NCBI GenBank assembly: GCA_026873275.1
Contig: JANTUC010000002.1
Coordinates: 868,001 to 932,000 of the forward strand
Length of the DNA stretch: 64,000 nucleotides
Reading direction: 5' to 3'
Source of the DNA: Pseudopithomyces maydicus
Taxonomy: Eukaryota; Ascomycota; Dothideomycetes; Pleosporales; Didymosphaeriaceae
The notes beneath the pieces are model-generated. The model worked only from the letters and a program-made list of their open reading frames with translations, was not told the DNA's origin and did not search any database. The number at the start of each line of letters is the position of its first letter. Position 1 is the first letter of the stretch. A program made the translations under genes and the position numbers. Of the stretch, positions 1 through 9,719 are shown in pieces.

Positions 1-363
1 GTCAGGAAGGCAAGGAATTGGGTTGCATTTACTGGAGTATAGGACACTGGATTCAGCAATATACCGTGTTGGGTGGATATTCAGGGCTTGAAAAGAAATG
101 TGCGTCGCCGTCCAAGGAAGCATATTAGTTTCGAACGCTGGCGTCAGTCGCGACAAGAAAGTATACTTCTCGCGTGTGCCACAGTTGGAGTGTGGGCAAA
201 ACCACCTGATTGGTTTCAGACATTGGTGACATTATAATTTATCTACAAGAAATGAACGTCGTTACAAACTCTATCGGCCGATGTTCCGGCACCCTCCACA
301 CGCATTTCGCATACGCTTCATAATATGCTTTGTGTGGAATACCTGGGCGTAGTCTTAGCACAC
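1..363. other. left-edge non-coding sequence
   Basis: No supported gene is visible here. It lies 3' of the chitin-binding protein gene, whose stop codon is at 364-366, so it would carry that gene's 3' untranslated region and then intergenic DNA. Confidence 0.5.
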
Positions 364-1169
364 CTACAAACATGCTCCCCAGTTCTTCTGGCACCAGTTG
401 TCTGCGCCACAGAAGTCAACCTGTTCGTACACGTCAGTCAAGCGCCCTTCGTGGCAATCGCAATGCTTACCCCTGTACCGCAAAAGTTGCTCCCTGAACA
501 GCACAATCCATCCCCGCACTTCTTATTCACAATCGGTCCACACGTCTCGCCGTTCCCAGCCAGGCCTGGCGTTCCCGTCGGCTGCGGAGGCTTCTCTTCA
601 TTATCACACTTTCCATACCCACCTTGACACCCCTCTCCACAGTACAAGTTCTGGTCCTGAATGTCATTCTTCGGTCCGCAGTGCCCGGCCGACGAGCAGC
701 ATCTGTAGAAATACCCGCCTAGTCCGGCGCCGGGGCAGGACACGCCGCCTTGGGCGTTCCCGCACACATCGATCACGGGGACCTCGGAGGCGTAAGGGGA
801 TGATGTTTCGGTGACGGTGGCGGTGAAGGTCACGAAGGGGGCGGTGGTGATGTCCCGTTTGGTGGTCGTTCGAAGGGTGGAGATGGATTCAGAGGCGCAC
901 TGGGAGTCTTTTCCCGAGAAAGTCTTGAGGCAGGTGGAGGGGTCGCAGTGGGCGGGTCCGATATCACACCAGCCGTATTGGCTACCTGGGGTGGCGGGTT
1001 AGATTTTATATGTACATACATAGATATAAGTTGTAGTGGTGAATAAGGAAAGGAAGAAAGACTTACAGCATTTACCTGCCTCGCAGACCTGATTGTTGTA
1101 TTCAGGGCCGCAATTCTGAGCCGCGACGAGGGAGGCCAGGGAAAACAGCGCAAAGGTAACGCCGCGCAT
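364..1169 (-). CDS. secreted chitin-binding protein with three CBM18 (hevein-like) modules
   Basis: I reconstruct a three-exon gene: exons 1169-1067, 985-471 and 420-364, with introns of 81 and 50 nt. It encodes 224 residues. The N-terminus (MRGVTFALFSLASLVAAQ) is a classic signal peptide ending at an Ala-Gln site, so the protein should be secreted. Three cysteine-rich blocks follow, at about residues 19-65, 105-160 and 168-224. Each carries the hevein-type CC...C spacing (for example GKCCSQYGWCD and GLCCSGSNFCG). A Ser/Thr-rich linker with a KR dibasic site separates modules 1 and 2. No catalytic domain is present, so it is a lectin-like binder and not a chitinase or deacetylase. Known relatives bind chitin oligomers and can shield fungal walls or hide chitin from hosts; that role here is inference. 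The module family is clear, the biological role is not. Confidence 0.85.
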
Positions 1170-2420
1170 TGTGGTGATGATGATGATGATGTTTACAATA
1201 TAAACTTTTCGGCGATCCGGTACGGTAGGTACAATACAGCGTCCCTCTTTCTCACTACTCCAACGATTGCGAAAGAATACTTTTCCTTACGGGAAACGAA
1301 AGGGAATACAGGTTAAAGTCAGTCATCGGAAAACAATCCCGTCCCATTTGCATGCTTATAAGCTTCCCTCCCCTCTGCCACACTTGGTCTATTGTTAGTT
1401 TTATTGGTAGACCCTCCCCTACCTGCCACCCCGGAAGCGTTCCGGTTATCCAGCACAAGCGTAGAGCTAAGCAATCAAGAATGTTGCTAGTGCTGCTAGT
1501 GAGGCTGAGAACCACGGTGCGGCCTGTCTGCGGTCCAGCCATTTTCTTCGTGAAAAGATAAATTTGCTGGGCAACGAATGCTGTGTAGCGCTGCAGGTGG
1601 CCGGTGGTGCGCGGGTTGCATGCATAATTACATGAGGAGCGCATGTTGTTGGGTGGCTAGGCCGTGTTGTGCCTATCTATCCATTCATATGATGGTAATA
1701 CGCGTATGCGTGGTTATATGCATTGAAGCAGGTTGCTACTCTTTTTGTTATTACACGTACATGCTCAGGTGCATAGCAATGGGCGTTGTGGAATGTCGCT
1801 TAGTTCACGCATGAGCATGTATACATGAAGCGACAATGGCCGACCCGATGTGTTGTCTACAATAAATTTTCTCGGGTGCGCCGGTTGCCTGTGGATATAC
1901 TAGTGTCACTCCGTGCCACAAAGCAGATGGTATACTGGGCGTGCCCTGGTAGAATTACGCGTGGTTAGAATGATTGCGACCAGGATCTTACATTTTGACT
2001 GTTCGTGTTCGATGGTGGAGACGAGCACGACTCGCTCACAACTTAGTATAAACACCTGCTTGTATGTGAACCAGATTATATATTGCCATTTATAAATGCG
2101 ATCATTTGTTATATCCTTTGTGAGCATCTTAGTCTATTCCAGCATTCATAGCTTGGGCGACGTCTGATCTATCTTGACCAGCAACGACTGAGACGCAATA
2201 CCACCACCAGCATAAATCTGTCCGGCAGCTCTGCATATCTTCTTCAATTCCCGAGGAGACATGATTATCAAGACACATTTCCTTCGATCCTTTCTTTTGT
2301 CCAAAACCAGTTCCTAACATTCGTCAATATAGTACAACCGAACGCATTGCAACGCGTATGAAACAGTCCACAGCATGTTGTGGTTCGTAGAAACAACATC
2401 GAGTCCAAGGTAGGATGGAT
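1170..2420. other. intergenic, no gene seen
   Basis: About 1.25 kb between the 5' end of the chitin-binding gene and the 3' end of the dehydrogenase gene. A short run of CAT/ATC triplets directly upstream of the first start codon is probably its 5' leader. Open frames here are short, overlap each other and resemble no family. Confidence 0.5.
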
Positions 2421-3447
2421 TTACTGTCCAGCCTGGATCAAGTAACCGCCATCAACGGGGATTGTCTGCAGGAAGTATCAGCCATTGTTTACAGATCTCA
2501 AGAATGATGACTTACCTGGCCGTTCAAATACTGGCAACTGGCACAGAATAACACCGCGGCAGCCATATCCCGATCGTTTCCAGGGCGCTGGGACGGTAGC
2601 CCCTCCTTGTGCTCCTTTGGCATCTCGCTCTTCTGGTTGTCCTTGCTATCGCCAGTGGTCATTTCACTGGGAAAAACGCCTGGTGCAATGCTGTTCACAC
2701 GGATCTTGAAGCCTGCTTTTGCGATTTCGGCGGAAAGCATCTTGTTCAGGTGGACTTGGGCACCCTTGGATGCGTTATAGCTGAAGTGACCCTGTGAGAT
2801 CTTGACAAGGCCTGAAATGCTGGTGACTAAGTGAGGGTTTTACGTCAGCTTGTACATCTTCAATTAGTAGCGGGAAATCGTACTGTTTATTACTGTCCCA
2901 CTGTAACCATATTGGTGCTCTGTCGCTTTCTGGAGGAGAGGTAAGAAGCCGGTGGTCATGAGGAATGGACCGACGACGTTTGTGGCATAAACTGAAGTCC
3001 ACTCCTCGACTGATGTAGGGTCCAAAAGATGCTTGCGCATTTCCTCGGGGGAGTCGTGGTGCGTCTCGGTCTTGCCCGGGGCGATTCCGGCATTGTTCAC
3101 TAGAATGCAAAGACATTTTTCACGGGACTCGATCTCCTTGACAATTTTTCTGTGCTTGTTAATTCGTTGTCTCTTTCGAAAAGCTCACTTTCAACTTACT
3201 GGACACCGTCTTTGCTTGCAACATCGCCAACAAGAGGAATTATCTGACCGGCGATGTCTTTGCCGTATACCTCAGCAACCTTTTCTAGCTTTTCTTCAGT
3301 CCGACCTACAATATACACTTTCGCTCCGTTGACTGCGAGCGCTTGTGTAATCATCAAACCTATGCCAGAGCCACCGCCTGTGACGAGGGCGACCTTGTCC
3401 TTGACATTGAAAACTTCCCCAAGCTGGAAATCAGCGTTGTTAGACAT
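2421..3447 (-). CDS. short-chain dehydrogenase/reductase (classical SDR, RhlG-like)
   Basis: Four exons (3447-3200, 3149-2884, 2826-2516, 2465-2421) with introns of 50, 57 and 50 nt give 289 residues, the normal SDR length. Seen in order: the nucleotide-binding TGGGSGIG at residues 23-30, the NNAG motif, the substrate-pocket serine in NITSISG (made across the second intron), the catalytic YNASK pair, and the PG motif followed by a C-terminal VDGGY segment. The protein should be a cytosolic NAD(P)H-dependent oxidoreductase acting on a small alcohol or ketone; the substrate cannot be read from sequence. The start at 3447 matches the usual short leader of the family. An in-frame ATG at 3597 would add 50 residues rich in Ser, Thr and Arg that could act as a mitochondrial presequence. 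Family assignment is secure. Confidence 0.9.
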
Positions 3448-3980
3448 TTTGTGGTATGATCGTATGTGGCCGTAAAGTTGTTTTGTTCGATCTTTGGCAA
3501 TTTTTTCCTGGTGTTGTTGATTCAGATTTGGGAGTAGAGAGGGGCGCGTTGTATATGTGGTGAGAGCGTGACGAGCCGTTGACGTCAGGGGGTGCATCTC
3601 AGAGACTGAGCTGTGCGCGTCAGAGAAAACATTCTGTAGGTGAGAACTATGATGTTTCTGTTAGCTAACGAGTACTGCAGTAATCACGGTAGATGTTTTT
3701 TGTTAGGACTGCACATATGACTTTATATTAAGACGACCCTGTGCGCCTCGTTTTCGGAAACTAAGGATTGCAAGCTCACCAAAAAAACGTTAAAATTACA
3801 TCACTGCCTTTAATTCGAAGATCCTAGTCTACACGCGTGTTTATTTAGTATTCTGGCAGACCAATCACTTGAAAGATGCACTGCAAAAGACAAACAGGGG
3901 CAGTTGGTGAACGCATCAATCTTTTCTTTCTATTGGTATCAAGTCGTGTCGTTCGTCATCAATCTTTCCACGCCAAAACT
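3448..3980. other. intergenic between dehydrogenase and tsr1
   Basis: This 533-bp spacer holds the promoter of the dehydrogenase and the 3' end of tsr1, both on the minus strand. It becomes AT-rich around 3700-3850. No further gene is visible. Confidence 0.5.
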
Positions 3981-6513
3981 TCATGGCTGCCACATTTTTG
4001 CCGTCCTGGGCCAGACCCTCTTGTACAGACTAACGGCGACCGCGTCCATAGGGTTGATTTTCCCATCGAACGTTGCTTTGAAATAACCATGCGTACCCAA
4101 GCTTTCTTTGATAAATCCACTCCGACCTCTTCTTGTCCATAAAGGTAGACTCTTGAACCATCTGATATCTCTGTCGTTGAAGAACATGTAACGTACAGTG
4201 ACTATGCGCTTGTTGATCTTGTAAGGGTGACCGGTAAGAATGATACGCTTGGCGATGACACGGTTGAGTGATGGCGGTAAGGAAGTGCCAGTAGCAATCA
4301 ATTTGAGTGATGAGGTAGAAGTTTGTTGGTTATCAATCTCCACTTCCGATTCCGAGGGTGTACTGCGCTGGAAGTAGAGAACGGGAACATTGCCCCAGGT
4401 TATGGGCCCAATGAAGGAAGCAATTGCTGAACGGCCAGGGTGCAAATATCTATCGAATTTGTGCACATCATTCGGCGTGTTTCCAGCTTGAGAAAAGAGC
4501 TATTGCATGTTAGTAAATTCTTACCGATTTCCTGCATGATGAAATAGGAGCACTTACCGGGTTGATGACCATTCGCCTAGGTCCACATTGCACGATCATC
4601 TCTGTTTTCGATCTGATAGGACCGTCATACTCTGAGCTGAGCAGGATACTGTAATTGCATGCCGTCCTCTTGTGTTCATGGCGTAGCAGAGAGAAAAGTG
4701 CCATGGGCCTCGAGCCTTGAAGTGACAGTGGTACGCCGCGAATGTGTACGTTGACTCTGGTGCCAGGTCTTACGCCACCAGCCCAAGCTTCGCGCATGAA
4801 CTTTGTAGCTGTCCTCTTGTAGTCTGAAACTTCCAACAATCGGGCCCATTCTTCAGGCTCGTATGGCTTATCCTCGTCCTTTTCCCACACACTGGTCTTG
4901 AGGCTTTTCAGTCCTCGGTATCGTATAAGACGCTCCCGAGCATCGACATTAGGATGAAGCTCGATTTCGTCAGGGAATTCAAGGTCTTCTTCAGCTTCGT
5001 CCTTTCGGGATCTCCTGTAAGCCTCGATCTGAGCTGCTTCGTCTTCCGGTGTTGGGTCTAGGAACATCTCTGATTGAGGATATTCTGAAGGACCAGCTTC
5101 AGTCATTGCCCTTCCATCCAAATCCATGCCCTCAATGCCATCCGCGGGTTCGGCACGCTCATTGCTACCGGCCGCATCAGCATCCTCCATATCAAAATCT
5201 TCGAGGTCAGAGCCAGAGTCAGACACGTCGTCCAGATACCATGCTGCCTGATATTTACTGGTGCCTTTTGGTAGCCTTTTGGGACGCTTCGGCGCGTCTT
5301 CCTCCTCCTCGTCTGAAAAGTAGTGATGGTCATCCAAGAGCACACCCTTTCGTTCCGAAGGTGCTACAGATGCGGCATAATTCGTTACATCATCCATGAT
5401 GGTCTCTTCTGGAGCAAGATCGGCCAGGTCGTCCTGGTCTTCGCCAGCTTGGTCCAGAACTTCTTCGACGCTGTCGGAGTCAACGGCCATGGCATCATCC
5501 TTGGCCTTTTTGCGGGCTTCTAATGGTGCAGCCACAATCTTGTCGATCTGGAAGTCACCCCAATCGCCCACCTGGAGTAATCTGTCGGCTTTCAAACCCT
5601 GTCCTCTAACCACACCAGTGAGAACAACCTCGCCAGTTCCGTTTTCGTTTGTGGCAGACTTTCCACCTAGCCAGGCCACGTCTTCCACGAACATGTAGCT
5701 CCTCTGATCTCTCCACGTCACACCTTTCGTTGTGGTTGTGCACAATGATCGGACCAAATTTGAAGATTCCTGTCGAGAATCGAGAGAGAAGACACGCTCC
5801 GTCGTAGGCAGCCAGTGTGTGATGTAGGACTTCAGGGAAGCCACGACCTGAGGCTTGCGTTTTGCGGGCTCGACTGAATCGAGAGCCTGGACCACGGTAA
5901 AGCAGTTCGAGATGCCTTGACTCTCTACCGACTTGAGTATGATTTCGCCCTCCTCGTCTACCTCTTCCTGTGCAGAGAGTACGAATACAACGAAGTCGGC
6001 GACTCTGCAGGCATCAAGCGACGCCAGCAGATGACGCTGTACGGCCAGATACTGCACTTTCTGCTTGAAGCGATCGACATTCACGCGCGTCCAGCCAGCC
6101 TCAGCGACTTCGTCGTCGATGTCGAGACTGGCGTTCAAGCTGCGCACGGCGGCGGCAGCAGAGACGTCCGAACACAGGGGTATAACGGCCACGACTCTAG
6201 GTGCCCCATCCTTGCCGTTGAAGACGTTTGTGGCCTTCGCGTGCTCGTGGTCCTTGTTTATGCGCATCTGCTTCGCTCGGTTGCGGCGGTCGAATTTGGA
6301 CATAACCTGCTGGTGCGGTGTCTTGCGACTCCCCTCTCGATGCTCTCTACCTTTCCTGGGGGGAATTAGCGAGGCGCAATTAAGCACAAGGGAGGCACAC
6401 ACACCTTTGGAAAGCTCCTTGAGCGCACCTTTGGACGCATGCCGGGACTTGAAAGGCTTCTGCGGCTGCTTGGTGGTGCTCCGGTGGTGATGCTGGGTCG
6501 CGATAGGCGCCAT
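3981..6513 (-). CDS. tsr1: Tsr1, 40S ribosome maturation factor (frame broken by one base)
   Basis: Homologue of the GTPase-like factor that binds late pre-40S particles and is needed for cytoplasmic 20S rRNA processing. Exons are 6513-6405, 6355-4558 and 4499-3981; introns are 49 and 58 nt. The N-terminus shows the family's HRSTTKQ...FKSRHASKGALKELSKG region and then RKTPHQQVMSKFDRRN. An AARP2CN-like region, a long acidic middle (about residues 400-520) and the C-terminal DUF663-type region ending in the RGRSGF and KINPMDAVAVSLYKRVWP segments follow. I start at 6513 (MAPIATQ) because the family begins there; an ATG 42 nt upstream is in frame. After the first intron the conserved GKVESIERG segment is in a different frame from RKTPHQQ. 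One extra base in the C4 run at 6331-6334 joins them and gives 808 residues, close to the usual 800. A shifted donor inside a GTGTGTGT tract could also keep frame. Confidence 0.93.
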
Positions 6514-6890
6514 GTTTCCGCTGCCCCCGGCCTTGAATCTGTAAGGAAGAGCCACCGTGACAGTATGTCAAATGCTGCGATTTGCCTCTGCGCAATGTGC
6601 TGTTACCCCACCCACTCGTCCATAATTTTTGTGCCCTATCGATAAAAATCTTGGCGCCCTGGGCCAATCGGGGGAGACCGATTGACGCACGTAATCACCG
6701 CATCACGTGGCCGGCGCTTTGCCCAGAATGCCGGAACAAACCGCGACCTAAGATGACATAGCAGAGCAGCTGTCAGAAGCCTTCACACGGTTTGCCGACG
6801 AGCGCCGTGACACCAACACCGACACCGACACTTCAGAACCTCAGTATCCTCAGCGACCTCGCTTCCTCTGGCTACACCGCTCTAGCCACC
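6514..6890. promoter_or_regulatory. divergent promoter between tsr1 and isa1
   Basis: The 377 bp separating the start codons of tsr1 (minus) and isa1 (plus) must contain both promoters. A CACGTG E-box-like hexamer lies near 6704. The isa1 end carries pyrimidine/ACC-rich sequence (about 6810-6835) typical of fungal 5' leaders. Which site controls which gene cannot be seen. Confidence 0.55.
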
Positions 6891-7683
6891 ATGTTACCTC
6901 CCATGACAACACGGGCCTTTGCCCGCGCATCCATCGCCGCCGTTGCAAGATTCGCCCCTCAGTCATCAGTCCCGAGCCGGTGTCCTCAATGCTACCGTGC
7001 ATTCTCCGTCGCTGCACCGTACCGCCAGTCCTCGAAGCGACTTTTGCAAACCGCTAGCGCTCACCACCCCTCGAGTCTGCAACCCGAGCTCCCACCACGC
7101 AACTTCGGCATTCCAGATACTTCAATAGCCGGCGGGAATGCACAAGCCAACAACCCCACCCCTCCACAGAACCCACAAGAGCTGTCAAGCGCAAATGCTT
7201 CGCAAGTGCGCCCGAGCGTCAGCTTGCCAGAGGGCGAAGCACAGAAGAGTCACCCGGTCCCGGCAAGCAAGCCTCTTCGACCTCGGAAGTACAACTTCGG
7301 CAAGCGCAAAGCTGTCATGAAGCTCTCGCCCGCGGCCGTATCGCATCTACGAGACTTGCTCGAACAGCCCGACCCAAAGCTCATACGAATAGGCACAAAG
7401 GCCAAGGGCTGTTCAGGGCTAGCCTATGATTTGGAGTACGTGGACAAGCCTTCGCCGCTTGATGAGCAAGTCGAGCAGGACGGTGTCAAGGTCTTGATTG
7501 ACAACAAGGCATTGTTGAACATCATTGGCAGCGAAATGGACTGGTTGGAAGACAAGCTGAACGAGCGTTTCGTGTTCAAGAATCCTAATATCAGTAAGTG
7601 TCTCTTCCAACAAGACCCTTGCCTATGCTAACAAACGGTCAGCTGAGCAATGCGGATGCGGAGAGTCATTCAGCGTTGGCTAG
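6891..7683 (+). CDS. isa1: Isa1-type mitochondrial iron-sulfur cluster assembly protein
   Basis: A-type Fe-S carrier needed with Isa2 and Iba57 for maturation of mitochondrial [4Fe-4S] proteins. Two exons (6891-7593, 7643-7683; 49-nt intron) give 247 residues. The HesB/IscA core occupies the last ~110 residues. Its three cluster-ligand cysteines are all present: one in KGCSGLAYDLEY and the CGC pair in EQCGCGESFSVG, which is encoded by the small second exon. The N-terminus (MTTRAFARASIAAVARFAPQ from the second Met) is an amphipathic, Arg-rich, acid-free mitochondrial presequence. I chose 6891 because GCCACC directly precedes the ATG; an open frame continues upstream to 6792. A long low-complexity Pro/Ser linker precedes the core, as in yeast Isa1 (about 250 residues). 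The 3' end faces the Dabb gene, with stop codons 108 bp apart. Confidence 0.92.
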
Positions 7684-7791
7684 ATTCTCGGATTTGATTC
7701 ACTGTATTATATTCACTTCAGCAACACCTAGCATTACATTGCATACTTGGCGTTATATACCGGCATCTATGGTATAAATTTGGTATACCCG

Positions 7792-8246
7792 CTATTGCTT
7801 ATAATCGAAATTCCCGGGCTCAAAGTCCACTACCTGTATGTGTGCCAGGAGCTCAAAAACAAAGTTCTTGAACTCAGTGTGCGCTGGGTCCTTGTCGACG
7901 TAGTAATCCCTGTCTTCGGCGCTTTCAAACTCCACGACGAAAGCGTGGGTATAAGGACCCTGTACAAGATTAGTGGTAATAAATAGGCGACAGACTACTG
8001 TAGAAATACCGCATGGCCTTCTGGAGAATTGTTTCCTCCAGCTTTGAGAGACTTGATATACGGTTTGGAGGAGGTCGGGTGGATGCACTTTTGCTCCAGA
8101 CTTTGAAGCCGGCTTAGAGCCTGTACGGGTCAGGCATACATAACGATTGAATGTATTACCTTACACAAGGGTACACTTACATCCACAATCTGCTCTTGCG
8201 ATACTGTGGGCTTAAAGCCGAAGAAAACAACATGAGTGATGGGCAT
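7792..8246 (-). CDS. stress-responsive A/B-barrel (Dabb) domain protein
   Basis: Three exons (8246-8181, 8120-8010, 7959-7792; introns 60 and 50 nt) encode 114 residues, the size of a single Dabb ferredoxin-like barrel. Characteristic features are the N-terminal beta strand with a conserved His (MPITHVVFFGFKP), the GGNNSPEGHA region, and the second strand YTHAFVVEFESAEDRDYYVDKDP followed by a helix. Dabb proteins form dimers. They include stress-induced plant proteins and small-molecule cyclases; the fungal members are mostly uncharacterised, so no specific reaction is proposed. All three splice junctions are phase 0. The gene is convergent with isa1 and divergent from dsc3. Identification of the fold family is confident. 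Confidence 0.85.
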
Positions 8247-8754
8247 TATTGTGAAGTAGTATTGTCAAACTCAACGAAGGAATTCGTCCTGATTTTAAAT
8301 CAATCTCAAGTCAACTCGAATTGTGGTGGGGGATGAGCTTACAAGTATGACGAAGCAGCATGCCAAGCCGCCATTCGCATATGGTAATTCTACCAACTCG
8401 ACGCGTGCTCGAACCAGCAACAGAGACATTGTACATGATTCAAATTTCAAAGTACATGGTCGAAAGCTTTCTAGTCCGTTTTTGGGGGAAGATTGCAATC
8501 TTTCGTACAGCAATGTGGGACTACTGGTGATGTGGAGCTCAACATGACAATGCCAGGGTAGCTGGCTCTTACAATACGGAGCTCGGAAGGCTTCCGCGCC
8601 CTACAACAACACGCTTCTACCGAGGCGTTTGCGCCAACAAAGACGGTTGTGTTCAATCGACAAGACCTTATACTCATAAATCGCAGCGGTAATACGCTTT
8701 GGATCCACCAGAAATCTACCCCACGCTCCACCTTCCAGGTGTCTACCAACCACG
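8247..8754. promoter_or_regulatory. divergent promoter between the Dabb gene and dsc3
   Basis: These 508 bp lie between the two start codons and hold no coding sequence I can support. They must carry both promoters. No strong TATA element is obvious on the dsc3 side. Confidence 0.45.
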
Positions 8755-9719
8755 ATGACAACAGCAATAGAGCTCCCAGAGCAGCTCGTCTACCTGATCA
8801 TACGCTTCGCCACGTCCATACCCGACCTCCCGCTCGCAGTCCGCTCGCCGAGGACCACAGCGACGCTCTCGCTCAAACAGCTCATCCGACCACACCTCCC
8901 CGACAGCGACGCCTCATCCCGTCTGCGCCTCATATATGCAGGCAAAGTGCTCGCAGACACCACGCCGCTCTCTGCCTCGCTGCGACTCCCGCCGCCCCTC
9001 CGAGATGAGACATCCACCGATCATGTTTCAGGCGGCAAAGGCAAGGGGAAACAGCCCATACAAGACGTCGCGCCCGTCCTAGACACCGCCGACATACCCC
9101 CCGACGCAAAACGCTACTACATCCACTGCTCGCTGGGCGACGCGCTCAGCCCCTCGGAGCTTGCTTCAGAGTCCGCCCTTGCCGATGCCACCGAAGCATC
9201 GCTCAAGTCGCAATACCAGAATCCCGGGGCAGACCGCCGCGCCAGTCGGGCCTCCATCGCCGGCGGCAATGGCTCTCGACGGCGCTCCAGCGCTGCACCC
9301 ACGCCCGCCGCCCCGCAAGGCTTCGATCGCCTGCTCAGCTCGGGCTTCACGCCCCAGGAGGTCGCTACCCTGCGCAGCCAATTCCAGACAAACCTGTCCT
9401 ACACGCACACCCCGGATACGATGCCCTCGGCTGCGGAGATGCGCGTGCTGGAGGATCGGTGGCTGGATTCGACGGCGACAGATCCATCCGCTGCGCTGAC
9501 GGGTGAGGGGGGCGAGACGGGCTGGGGAGCTGGGTTTGCGGTTGAGGAGGGGGGCTCGATGACATGCTTTGGGGGTATCTGACGGGGTTCTTTTGGCCGC
9601 TCGGAGCGTTGATTTGGGGGTTCAGGGAAGAGGGTATATGGGCGAGGAGGAGGCAGGTGGCGGTTGTGATGGGCGTTGTGCTGAATGCTGCGTTTGGGTT
9701 CATGAGATGGAGTCAATAA
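8755..9719 (+). CDS. dsc3: Dsc3, ubiquitin-like subunit of the Golgi Dsc E3 ligase (frame broken by one base)
   Basis: Subunit of the membrane Dsc complex that ubiquitinates Golgi/endosome substrates and is required for SREBP cleavage in fungi. Residues ~1-85 form the ubiquitin-like N-terminal domain (RLRLIYAGKVLAD is the diagnostic strand). Residues ~185-240 carry the DUF2407_C signature (GFDRLLSSGF, LRSQFQ, MPSAAEMRVLEDRWLD). The open frame then runs into a stop at 9580-9582. The expected C-terminus is encoded in another frame: LDDMLWGYLTGFFWPLGALIW, then an EEGIWARRRQ loop and a second hydrophobic segment ending in MRWSQ with stop at 9717-9719. Adding one G to the G6 run at 9549-9554 restores one 321-residue protein with two C-terminal membrane helices. 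A 44-nt intron with GTGAGG donor could also reconnect the frames, but it lacks a branch point and pyrimidine tract. Confidence 0.88.

Noticed and set aside
9499..9542. 44-nt intron in dsc3
   Set aside because: It keeps frame but is shorter than all other introns and lacks a branch point and pyrimidine tract; a missing G in the adjacent G6 run is simpler.
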